Shown here: positions 1 through 5,249 of the stretch, one piece after another | Layout of the letters: every line of letters starts with the position of its first letter | Position numbering within the stretch: position 1 is the first letter of the stretch | Assembly: GCA_017515355.1 (NCBI GenBank) | Contig: JAFWGD010000032.1 | Location: 1-5,710 of the forward strand | Origin: Coriobacteriales bacterium | GTDB taxonomy: Bacteria; Actinomycetota; Coriobacteriia; Coriobacteriales; CADBOM01 | DNA length: 5,710 bases | Direction of reading: 5' to 3' | Made by a program: the position numbers and the translations under genes | Notes under the pieces: model-generated | The model's input: only the letters and a program-made list of their open reading frames with translations | Database searches by the model: none | What the model was told of the DNA's origin: nothing

Positions 1-341
1 TAATGGAGTCATAGCCGGTGACCTTCGGGTCGAGCGGAAGAACCATCGTGGAATTGATCAGGTCTCCCAGGGCGGATACCCACTTGCTGAGCCGGATGTC
101 GTTTTTGATCGAGTGCATGCGCGAGAGAAGTGCCCTCGAGTCCATCACCATGATCAGAGCATGCATGCTTTGCCAGAGTCGGTCTGGCAGACAGCAGGGC
201 ATCGGAAAGCTCGACGCTCGTAGTGGCGCTATCTGCTGCAATGCGAACCTTGAAGTCGGTAGCTGCTGAGCGCTCGCGAATGTCCTCTATGTAAAAAACC
301 CCACTTTCAAAGCGGGGTTTCGAAGCGGTCATATCATCCAT
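1..341 (-). CDS. Unidentified protein, N-terminal part, apparent frameshift, runs off left edge
   Basis: I do not recognise this protein. Translation can begin at ATG 339-341 (MDDM...) or ATG 330-332, just after the rlpA-like stop codon (TAA 347-349), which suggests coupling. The first frame reads plausibly through FKVRIAADSA and LSDALLSARPTLAK to about base 165, then turns H/R/P/G-rich with poor third-position GC and stops at 9-11. From about base 166 the next frame becomes protein-like and GC3-rich (MDSRALLSRMHSIKND, later STMVLPLDPKVTGYDS) and stays open to base 1. That second frame has a TAG at 287-289, so it cannot reach the upstream start. Removing one GCAT unit from the GCATGCATGC at 159-168 joins the two parts as ...TLAKHALIMVMD.... 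Alternatives are a sequencing error, a decayed gene, or a separate gene starting at ATG 164-166, which lacks a Shine-Dalgarno sequence. No signal peptide or membrane segment is visible. That coding sequence exists here is fairly likely; its function is unknown. Confidence 0.45.
293..320 (-). terminator. Intrinsic terminator-like hairpin after the RlpA-like gene
   Basis: On the minus strand AAACCCC (314-320) and GGGGTTT (296-302) form a 7-bp stem around an 11-base loop, followed by a run of six T (293-298). It begins 27 bases past the rlpA-like stop codon, the normal place for a terminator of that gene. It also lies inside the first 17 codons of the ORF that starts at 341, so it may act as a polarity or attenuation point and not a plain gene end. 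Confidence 0.6.
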
Positions 342-346
342 TTGCC

Positions 347-976
347 TTACGCATATCTCCATTGAAGGGTGACGACCGTGTTGCCGATGCCCAGTGCGTT
401 GGCAACTGCAGGCTGGAGATCGAAGGTCCTTCCATACTGCTCGAAGTTTCCACGGTCGCATACGGTTGCAATGCAGGTCTTGCCATTGTATGAGAGCTCG
501 ATCTGAGTGCCAAGCGGGATCCAGCTAGGAGCCGCGATACCCATCGAGCTCTCTGTGACGATGCTTCCATCAGCGCAGGTTTCGTAGAGGAAGCCATCGC
601 CGATTCCATAGACGCTGGCAGATGCATCGACCCAGCCGTTCTCATCCTTGTTGACAACTACCGCGAACGGTGCAGCATCTACCTTCTCTTCGACGGTCTC
701 GATTGCCTCGGTCCTGCTGATTGGAGCCTCGAGTTGGCTGAGGCTGGAACTGTCGACATCCTGGGTTTCAACCTTGATCTTATCCGCTGCCTTGGCGTCT
801 GTTTCGACGAAGGACCTGCTCTGGTGGGTGGTGGTGATGCCGAGGGTTGCGCTGGAGCCGGTGAACGATGCAACAGCAAGCGGCACTGCCACTGCCAGCA
901 TCAGGCATGCAATGAAGGCAACAGCCAACAACCTGGTTGCGCTCTTCCTACCTATGTTGTTCCTACCCTTGCTCAT
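347..976 (-). CDS. Secreted RlpA-like double-psi beta-barrel protein
   Basis: This 209-residue protein is probably exported and acts at the cell wall. The N-terminus is basic (KGRNNIGRKSATR), then residues 16-36 are hydrophobic and end in AVA, a likely signal peptidase I site near residue 36. Residues 40-110 are low-complexity and acidic, a probable linker. Residues about 115-209 match the RlpA-like double-psi beta-barrel fold: ASASVYG at 118-124, the IPLGTQIEL strand, the VCDRGNF motif (Asp174) and the closing GRTFDLQPAVANALG. The family includes lytic transglycosylases acting on glycan strands, and the DRG aspartate is a conserved acidic position. No SPOR or G5 domain is present. ATG 974-976 is preferred: GGAAG (982-986) lies five bases upstream, while the GTG at 980-982 overlaps that site. 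A terminator-like hairpin follows. Catalytic activity is inferred, not shown; a non-enzymatic wall-binding role is possible. Confidence 0.8.
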   Translation of the reverse strand: MSKGRNNIGRKSATRLLAVAFIACLMLAVAVPLAVASFTGSSATLGITTTHQSRSFVETDAKAADKIKVETQDVDSSSLSQLEAPISRTEAIETVEEKVDAAPFAVVVNKDENGWVDASASVYGIGDGFLYETCADGSIVTESSMGIAAPSWIPLGTQIELSYNGKTCIATVCDRGNFEQYGRTFDLQPAVANALGIGNTVVTLQWRYA

Positions 977-981
977 CTGCA

Positions 982-986
982 CTTCC
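982..986 (-). promoter_or_regulatory. Ribosome binding site that decides the rlpA-like start
   Basis: The minus strand reads GGAAG, then five bases, then ATG (974-976). The earlier in-frame GTG (980-982) shares its first base with this site, so it cannot use it. The shorter protein is therefore favoured. Confidence 0.65.
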
Positions 987-1018
987 GAACCTGAAGAGGT
1001 TTGAGAGCAACGAACATG

Positions 1019-1038
1019 GCAGACAATTTCTTGTCTGC
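1019..1038 (-). promoter_or_regulatory. Leader hairpin with GAAA loop upstream of the rlpA-like gene
   Basis: GCAGACAA (1019-1026) and TTGTCTGC (1031-1038) are perfect 8-base inverted arms around four bases. Read as minus-strand RNA, the stem is capped by GAAA, a GNRA-type tetraloop. It lies about 32 bases upstream of the Shine-Dalgarno site. No T-run follows on either strand, so it is not an intrinsic terminator. It may be a leader-RNA element or, as DNA, a dyad operator. Confidence 0.5.
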
Positions 1039-1267
1039 GACAGCTAGGGTGTTTGGGGTGTGATTCTGTCGTTCGACGCAGCTAACGTAATGTTTGGCTG
1101 CTATGTCTCAATGCGATCTGCGAACCTCATAGGATTAGCCGGTCCATATGTAGAGACATCCCTTTGCAGATCTGAACTCCGCCCGGCATTTACGGAGTCG
1201 AAAGGGAAAGTGTTAATTACTTTACTACAAACTTGCCAAAATGGCTTTGAAAAATGCGCCAAATCAA

Positions 1268-1344
1268 AATGCAATTTGGAGAAAACGCATATTCAATGCA
1301 TATTGGACTTGTTAGATGCATATTATAGCAAAATAATGCAAATT
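1268..1344 (-). repeat. TGCAT-centred boxes over the rlpA-like promoter
   Basis: On the minus strand AATATGCAT occurs at 1316-1324 and 1296-1304, AATATGCGT at 1285-1293, AATTTGCAT at 1336-1344, and a looser ATTGCATTT at 1267-1275. The three TGCAT cores at 1336, 1316 and 1296 are exactly 20 bases apart; the AATATGCGT copy is 11 bases further on. The copy at 1316-1324 overlaps the TATAAT (1322-1327). This arrangement fits an array of binding sites for a repressor covering the -10 and transcription start. The regulator is not known. Confidence 0.5.
1322..1330 (-). promoter_or_regulatory. Extended -10 promoter facing the RlpA-like gene
   Basis: The minus strand reads TGCTATAAT: a consensus TATAAT (1322-1327) with an upstream TG in the extended -10 position (1329-1330). 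No good TTGACA-like -35 lies 16-18 bases further up, which extended -10 promoters tolerate. Transcription would start near 1315 and give a leader of about 340 bases before ATG 976. The match is good, but AT-rich sequence raises the chance of a coincidence. Confidence 0.5.
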
Positions 1345-1421
1345 ACTTTAAATCTTCACAAGAAGACCATAGCCATGAAATGTCATGTGAGAATGCTGAA
1401 ATATGACTGATATATGCGCTT

Positions 1422-1454
1422 GAATAGCCCTATAAATCAGGCGAATAGCCCTAT
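1422..1454. repeat. Perfect 12-base direct repeat, 21-base period
   Basis: GAATAGCCCTAT occurs at 1422-1433 and 1443-1454. The 21-base period equals two turns of B-DNA, so both copies face the same side. Each contains the partial dyad ATAG-CC-CTAT. The repeat lies just past the CorC-like stop codon and about 90-130 bases upstream of the extended -10, suiting an activator or other DNA-binding protein. Confidence 0.5.
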
Positions 1455-1474
1455 CGTTTATGAAGTGGGAACAT

Positions 1475-2797
1475 TCACTTCTCGTCAACATCTTGTGGTG
1501 CGGGATTTGCCGCTTCAAGTTTTTGCACGTTGAGCAGGGAAATCCTTCTTCTTCGCATAGCCTGTACCGTAAAGGCATAACCATCTATCTCAAACCGTTC
1601 ACCCGTTGACGGGACAAAATCGACCGCATCCATCAACCAGCCGGCGATGGTGTCGTATTCATCCGATTCCACAACGGGAAAACCCTCTTCGATGGCATCG
1701 TCGACCGGGAATCGACCATCGATGAGCCATTCGTCGTCGGAAAGGCGCGTGATGTACTTGCGGTCGGGATCGTACTCGTCGGCGATCTCCCCTACCACCT
1801 CTTCGACGATATCCTCGATGGAGAGTATGCCGGCAGTTCCGCCATACTCGTCCACCACGATTACGAGTTGGTTGTGCTCGTTTTGCATTTCCTGGAGAAG
1901 CGGAAGGATGCCCTTTGTCTCGGGGACGAATATCGGTTCGCGCATGAAGTTGACTATAAGCTCGTCTTCCCTATCATCCATGAGCGGGACCAGCAGGTCT
2001 TTGACCATGGTTACGCAGATGATCTTGTCATGGTCGTCGTGGAAGACCGGGAGCCTCGAAAATCCGGTGCCGCGCATCCTGTCGATGACTTGCTTGACGG
2101 TCATGGTGTCCTCTGCGAGGACCATATCGACTCGAGGGACCATGATTTCACGAGCTACAGTATCGCCAAGATCGAAGATCTCCTCGATCATCCTCTTCTC
2201 CTCATCGAGCAATGTATCCTGGTTGTTCACGAGCATTATGATCTCGTCTTCGGAGACGGGCTCGGGATCATCGCCGGACTTCACATGGAATATGCGTGCG
2301 AGAAGATTGGTCGAGGCCGACAGGAACCTTACAATTGGCCTGAAGACCTTTTCGAAGCCAAGCAGGAAGCCTGCGACACGCATGGCGACCTTTTCCGATG
2401 ATGCCATCGCAATGCGCTTGGGGAACAGCTCGCCGAGTATCAGCGAGACGTAGGCGACCAGCAAGGTGATTGCTGCGACGGCGATGAAGCTGCTCGCCTT
2501 GGTAAGCCAAGGGATGCCGAAGCTGGCGAGCCAATGGGCAACCGGGTCCGAGATCGTGGTTGCTACGACCGCAGAGGTTGCGAAGCCGACTAGCGTGATC
2601 GCGACTTGTATGGTTGCGAACAGGTTATCGGTTTCAGAGGCGAGTTGCAGGGCCTCCTTGGCATGGGGGACTCCCTCGTCAACGGCTTGTTGCAGCTTGG
2701 TCTTGCGCGCGTTGACAAGCGCCATCTCGGACATGGAGAAATATCCGTTGAGGATTACGAGCAATATCGTGATGATTATGCAAATCGCTGTGAGCAT
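1475..2797 (-). CDS. CNNM/CBS/CorC-type membrane protein (hemolysin C-like family)
   Basis: This 440-residue protein has the full family architecture. Residues 1-20 form the first membrane segment, followed by the SMSEMALVNARK motif. Further membrane segments lie at about 60-82 and 100-122, then GELFPKRIA at 122-130, which completes the CNNM (DUF21) domain. A CBS pair spans about 207-330, including MVPRVDM and VVDEYGGTAGILSIEDI (DEYGGTAG 316-323). A CorC_HlyC domain fills about 345-427. Proteins of this layout act in magnesium or other divalent-cation export or tolerance; the hemolysin name is historical. The CBS pair probably senses adenine nucleotides, as in characterised relatives. Start ATG 2795-2797 puts the first membrane segment at the N-terminus as expected and has GAAGG three bases upstream, rather close. 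No partner gene is adjacent. The family call is firm; ion and direction are inference. Confidence 0.9.
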   Translation of the reverse strand: MLTAICIIITILLVILNGYFSMSEMALVNARKTKLQQAVDEGVPHAKEALQLASETDNLFATIQVAITLVGFATSAVVATTISDPVAHWLASFGIPWLTKASSFIAVAAITLLVAYVSLILGELFPKRIAMASSEKVAMRVAGFLLGFEKVFRPIVRFLSASTNLLARIFHVKSGDDPEPVSEDEIIMLVNNQDTLLDEEKRMIEEIFDLGDTVAREIMVPRVDMVLAEDTMTVKQVIDRMRGTGFSRLPVFHDDHDKIICVTMVKDLLVPLMDDREDELIVNFMREPIFVPETKGILPLLQEMQNEHNQLVIVVDEYGGTAGILSIEDIVEEVVGEIADEYDPDRKYITRLSDDEWLIDGRFPVDDAIEEGFPVVESDEYDTIAGWLMDAVDFVPSTGERFEIDGYAFTVQAMRRRRISLLNVQKLEAANPAPQDVDEK

Positions 2798-2798
2798 C

Positions 2799-2810
2799 TG
2801 CCTTCAGGCA
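2799..2810 (-). promoter_or_regulatory. Small hairpin covering the CorC-like gene's ribosome binding site
   Basis: On the minus strand TGCCTGAAGGCA directly precedes the start region. TGCC pairs with GGCA around a TGAA loop, and the only Shine-Dalgarno sequence (GAAGG) lies in the loop and 3' arm. A further U-G pair may extend the stem. Folding would partly hide the ribosome site, but a 4-5 bp stem is weak and may mean nothing. Confidence 0.3.
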
Positions 2811-2889
2811 ACAAGCTAATCGAGCCTGATGCCAGGTTCCCCCTAACTTCGCATTCTAAAAGGATCGGAATAATGATACATGCCGAATG

Positions 2890-2917
2890 AACCCCAAAAT
2901 GAAAGGCAATTGGGGTT
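2890..2917. terminator. Weak hairpin terminator between the YqeY-family and CorC-like genes
   Basis: AACCCCAA (2890-2897) and TTGGGGTT (2910-2917) are perfect 8-base arms around a 12-base loop, about 50 bases past the YqeY-family stop codon. The T-run after the stem is poor in the minus (gene) direction (TTCATTC) and better on the plus strand (TTTT). It probably ends or weakens the purE-yqeY transcript. The rest of 2798-2969 shows no gene, and I found no convincing promoter for the CorC-like gene. Confidence 0.45.
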
Positions 2918-2969
2918 TTCGGGGAGTTGATATGTCGATTTGTTCGCATATAGGCGCGAAGCTCGCGGG

Positions 2970-3413
2970 CTAAGAGAGAATGGATTGCAGCTTCTTTGCG
3001 GCTGATGCCTTATCGAAGTTGCCGCCCGTGCGAGCGTTGATGGCGCCCATCACCTTCCCCATGTCCTTCTTTGTGGTTGCTCCAAGTTCGGCGACTACCT
3101 CTCCGATGAGATGGTCCAAAGCCTCACCTGCGAGCTGTTCTGGCAGGAGCGATTCGAGAATTTCGACCTGCGACGAGAGCAGAGCTGTGCGCTCTTCGTC
3201 GTTGGCAGCTGCGATCGATGCCTCCAACGTCTCCTTGGTCTGCTTGAGGACCCTTTTGATCATCGCATCGACATCTGCCTCGGAAACATCGCGCCTCTCG
3301 TTGACCTCGATGTTCTTGAGCTCACCGTTGACTTGGCGAAGGATCGAGAGCCTAGGCTTGTCCTTCGCCTTCATTGCGGATTTGATCTCTTCGAGAAGGG
3401 CTTCCTTCAGCAT
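2970..3413 (-). CDS. yqeY: GatB/YqeY domain protein
   Basis: The 147-residue protein has the usual length and shape of the YqeY family: a charged helical N-terminal half beginning MLKEALLEEIKSAMKAKDK, the SQVEILESLLPEQL motif at 81-94, and the C-terminal GATTKKDMGKVMGAI signature at 111-125. The family resembles the tail domain of the GatB subunit of tRNA amidotransferase, so a tRNA-related role is often suggested, but the function of stand-alone members is not settled. It is soluble and cytoplasmic by sequence. Its ATG (3411-3413) directly abuts the purE stop TAA (3414-3416). Its best Shine-Dalgarno sequence, AGGAGG, lies inside purE, 12 bases upstream, so translation is probably coupled. 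The start is well placed for the family. Confidence 0.88.
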   Translation of the reverse strand: MLKEALLEEIKSAMKAKDKPRLSILRQVNGELKNIEVNERRDVSEADVDAMIKRVLKQTKETLEASIAAANDEERTALLSSQVEILESLLPEQLAGEALDHLIGEVVAELGATTKKDMGKVMGAINARTGGNFDKASAAKKLQSILS

Positions 3414-3872
3414 TTACTGAGCCAACCTCCTCTTGTAGTGGACGATCTTGCGCCTGTACTCGTCATCTCCCACTGCGAGGATCTGGACAGCGAGGATAGC
3501 GGCGTTCTTGGCTCCATTGATAGCCACAGTTGCAACCGGCACCCCCCTGGGCATCTGTACGATGGAGAGCAGCGAATCGAGCCCGCCAAGGTCGTTGGTC
3601 TGGATCGGCACGCCGATAACCGGAAGAGGCGTGTAGGAAGCTACGACACCAGGGAGATGAGCGGCCTTGCCAGCAGCGGCGATGATCACCAGCATTCCGC
3701 GCTCGGCAGCGCTCTTCGCCCATTCGTGCACCTTGTCGGGGCAGCGATGCGCTGAGGCCACGATGAGCTCATAATCGATCTCGAACTCATCTAGCATGTC
3801 GGTGCATGCCGTCATAACGCCTTGGTCCGACTGGGACCCGACAATGATTCCAACCAGCGGGCTATCGTTCAT
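3414..3872 (-). CDS. purE: N5-carboxyaminoimidazole ribonucleotide mutase (PurE)
   Basis: PurE makes 4-carboxy-5-aminoimidazole ribonucleotide in de novo purine synthesis. The 152-residue length is typical of a stand-alone cytoplasmic PurE. Family motifs in order are the phosphate-binding GSQSD (12-16), SAHRCPD with His42 (40-46), AAAGKAAHLPG (65-75), LPVIGVPI, and LDSLLSIVQMPRGVPVATVAI (98-118). The pattern fits the class I (mutase) type, which works with PurK; no purK is present in the window, so it must lie elsewhere. Residue 69 is Lys, where many class I enzymes have Gly (GGAAHLPG). ATG 3870-3872 has a strong GAAAGGAG site (3879-3886) six bases upstream. It heads a leftward unit with the YqeY-family gene and diverges from metX. 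Confidence 0.95.
   Translation of the reverse strand: MNDSPLVGIIVGSQSDQGVMTACTDMLDEFEIDYELIVASAHRCPDKVHEWAKSAAERGMLVIIAAAGKAAHLPGVVASYTPLPVIGVPIQTNDLGGLDSLLSIVQMPRGVPVATVAINGAKNAAILAVQILAVGDDEYRRKIVHYKRRLAQ
3426..3431 (-). promoter_or_regulatory. Ribosome binding site for yqeY inside purE
   Basis: AGGAGG is formed by the Arg-Arg codons near the end of purE. It lies 12 bases from the yqeY ATG, longer than the usual 5-9, with TAA immediately before ATG. Termination and restart by the same ribosome would make the spacing less critical. Confidence 0.5.
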
Positions 3873-3891
3873 GCCAAACTCCTTTCAAGGT

Positions 3892-3924
3892 TGCCAGCTT
3901 GGTATGCTGGCATTAATGGCATAC
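3892..3924 (-). promoter_or_regulatory. Two overlapping, mutually exclusive hairpins upstream of purE
   Basis: Stem B pairs TGCCAGC (3892-3898) with GCTGGCA (3906-3912), 7 bp with a 7-base loop. Stem A pairs GTATGC (3902-3907) with GCATAC (3919-3924), 6 bp with an 11-base loop. They share bases 3906-3907 and the loop of B, so only one can form. Stem B ends five bases from the purE Shine-Dalgarno site. The arrangement resembles a leader switch, but the ligand and even the function are unknown. Confidence 0.4.
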
Positions 3925-3990
3925 GCAGCGCGTCTCTTACGCGCATTGTCTATATATGTGTGCCTTCTGACGTTTTCGCCCTTAATGATG

Positions 3991-4030
3991 CAGGCATATG
4001 GCATCATCATGATGATACCATGTTAGCCTG
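3991..4030. promoter_or_regulatory. Long palindrome upstream of metX, candidate operator
   Basis: Bases 3998-4021 form a 24-base palindrome with one mismatched pair: ATGG, a mismatch, the perfect 14-base ATCATCATGATGAT, the mismatch partner, then CCAT. After small unpaired parts it is flanked by CAGGC (3991-3995) and GCCTG (4026-4030). It ends 52 bases before metX. No gene is transcribed into it from either side, so a terminator role is unlikely. A dimeric repressor site or a leader hairpin of metX are the main options. Confidence 0.55.
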
Positions 4031-4082
4031 AATGTGCAGCATGCATTACATGAGATTTCACCAATAGTTAATTGGGAGCGCG

Positions 4083-5249
4083 ATGGCGAAAGTGATCGAG
4101 ATAACGCCTGAGATCGAGGCATACCGAAAAGAGGTTGCCGAGGTACCCTATGTCAGCTCGAAGCTTACCCTTGCAAAGCCGATCGAGCTGTCCTCCGGCG
4201 ACGTTCTCGAAGGGGTCGAGATCGCATATGACACCTGGGGAACGCTAAACGATGACAAGAGCAACGTCATCCTGATAGAACATGCCCTCTCGGGCAATTC
4301 GCACGCTGCCGACGCCTATAGGAAGGGCCGTTTCGCCGAGGGCTGGTGGAACAGGATGGTCGGCCCTGGCAAAGCCATAGACACTCGCAAATACTACGTT
4401 ATCTGCACTAACGTAATAGGAGGATGCTCGGGCTCGACTGGTCCCTCCTCCATCATCCCCGGCACCGACCGCTGCTACGCGATGGATTTTCCGGTTCTGC
4501 TCGTCAAAGACATGGTGGACGCGCAGAAGGCGTTTCTCTATCAACTTGGCATCGAAAAGATAGAAGCCGTAGTGGGAGGCTCCTTGGGCGGAATGCAGGC
4601 GCTGGTATGGGCGAAGCGCTATCCAGAGATGGTAGAGAAGTGCATTGCGGTCGCCACGACTTGGAGGACCTCAGCGCAGTCCATTGCGTTCGACGAGGTT
4701 GGCCGCAGAGCCATCATCAACGATCCCAAGTTCAACGATGGACATTACTCCAAGGACGATCCGCCAGCTCACGGCCTTGCCATAGCGCGCATGATTGGGC
4801 ATATCACCTATCTTTGCGACGAGTCGATGACTCGCAAGTTCGGGCGTACCCTCATCGGAGACAACATCGACTTCACCATGAAGAAGGACTTCCAGGTCGA
4901 GAGCTATCTCGAGCACCAGGGCTACAAGTTCGTCGAGCGCTTCGATGCCAATACATACCTGTACATCACCAGAGCCATCGATTACTTCTCGCTCAGCCAT
5001 TCTCTTGAGGGCGTCACGAAGCGCTTCAAGGGCACCAAGACCAAGTTCTTGCTCCTCTCCTACTCCACCGATTGGCTCTTCACCACAAGCCAGATGCGAG
5101 AGCTCTCAGACGCTCTTGTGCGCGCCGGCGCGCATGTTACCTTCGCAGAGCTGAGCTACCCGTTCGGACACGACTCGTTCCTCCTCGAAGAGGATGTCCA
5201 GGCCAGGTACTTCAAGGCATTCCTGGAAGGAGGCGAAGATGACCGATAG
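4083..5249 (+). CDS. metX: Homoserine O-acyltransferase (MetX)
   Basis: MetX acylates homoserine, using acetyl-CoA in most members and succinyl-CoA in some, as the first committed step to methionine. The 388-residue alpha/beta-hydrolase has the expected parts: the HALSGNSHAA segment (67-76), the GWWNRMVGPGKAIDT block (87-101), NVIGGCSGSTGPSS (110-123), the nucleophile elbow GGSLGGMQ with Ser167, Asp330 in SYSTDWLF, and His363 in PFGHDSF. Ser-Asp-His is thus intact and the length is normal. ATG 4083 has GGGAG four bases upstream. The coding end overlaps metW by 11 bases, so the two are co-translated. The upstream palindrome may control the pair. The acyl donor cannot be fixed from sequence alone; in proteobacteria a MetW partner often goes with succinyl use, so the name acetyltransferase should be held lightly. 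Confidence 0.95.
   Translation: MAKVIEITPEIEAYRKEVAEVPYVSSKLTLAKPIELSSGDVLEGVEIAYDTWGTLNDDKSNVILIEHALSGNSHAADAYRKGRFAEGWWNRMVGPGKAIDTRKYYVICTNVIGGCSGSTGPSSIIPGTDRCYAMDFPVLLVKDMVDAQKAFLYQLGIEKIEAVVGGSLGGMQALVWAKRYPEMVEKCIAVATTWRTSAQSIAFDEVGRRAIINDPKFNDGHYSKDDPPAHGLAIARMIGHITYLCDESMTRKFGRTLIGDNIDFTMKKDFQVESYLEHQGYKFVERFDANTYLYITRAIDYFSLSHSLEGVTKRFKGTKTKFLLLSYSTDWLFTTSQMRELSDALVRAGAHVTFAELSYPFGHDSFLLEEDVQARYFKAFLEGGEDDR

Larger units (their letters stand above)
977..1474. other. AT-rich intergenic region, no gene supported
   Basis: This is the longest gene-free stretch, between the end of the CorC-like gene and the start of the rlpA-like gene. Bases about 1200-1440 are clearly more AT-rich than the flanking genes. 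It holds an extended -10 promoter (1322-1330), TGCAT-type boxes (1268-1344), a 12-base direct repeat (1422-1454), the 10-base AATTACTTTA twice (1215-1224 and 1341-1350), and a hairpin (1019-1038). Only one long open frame crosses it (plus strand, 1060-1410); it starts at GTG, is Cys-rich and low in GC3, and is not supported. If the 1322-1330 promoter is real, the rlpA-like mRNA leader is over 300 bases long, long enough to hold regulatory RNA structure, although I recognise no known riboswitch. Confidence 0.6.
3873..4082. promoter_or_regulatory. Divergent control region between purE and metX
   Basis: This 210-base gap must carry both promoters, since the flanking genes point away from each other. 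I found no strong -35/-10 pair in either direction; TATATAT at 3951-3957 is the best AT-rich -10-like element. It contains overlapping hairpins near purE (3892-3924) and a long palindrome near metX (3991-4030). GGGAG (4074-4078), four bases before ATG 4083, is the metX ribosome site. No SAM riboswitch core is recognisable. Confidence 0.6.

Noticed and set aside
9..461. 150-aa minus-strand ORF taken as one intact gene
   Set aside because: Its start lies inside the RlpA-like coding region, and its last 50 residues have the composition and poor GC3 of an out-of-frame reading; the adjacent frame is coding there.
980..982. GTG as start of the RlpA-like gene
   Set aside because: It overlaps the GGAAG ribosome site; ATG 974-976 has correct spacing.
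1285..1344. Short regular repeats as a CRISPR array
   Set aside because: Units of 7-9 bases with 2-11-base gaps are far below CRISPR repeat and spacer sizes, and no cas gene is present.
1060..1410. 116-aa plus-strand open frame in the AT-rich gap
   Set aside because: It starts at GTG with no properly spaced ribosome site, has low third-position GC and an odd Cys-rich composition, and crosses the promoter and repeat elements.
1462..1481. GAAGTG/CACTTC inverted repeat at the CorC-like stop codon as a terminator
   Set aside because: The stem is only six bp, overlaps the stop codon, and has no T-run after it on the minus strand.
1647..2453. 268-aa plus-strand ORF opposite the CorC-like gene
   Set aside because: It is a Ser/Met-rich antisense shadow of a well-supported CBS-domain protein.
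3873..4082. SAM or purine riboswitch between purE and metX
   Set aside because: I could not find the conserved core of a known SAM or purine riboswitch class; only simple dyads are visible.
4083..5249. Long opposite-strand and other-frame ORFs over metX, for example 4424-5008
   Set aside because: They are shadows of metX, which has an intact catalytic triad and family motifs along its full length.
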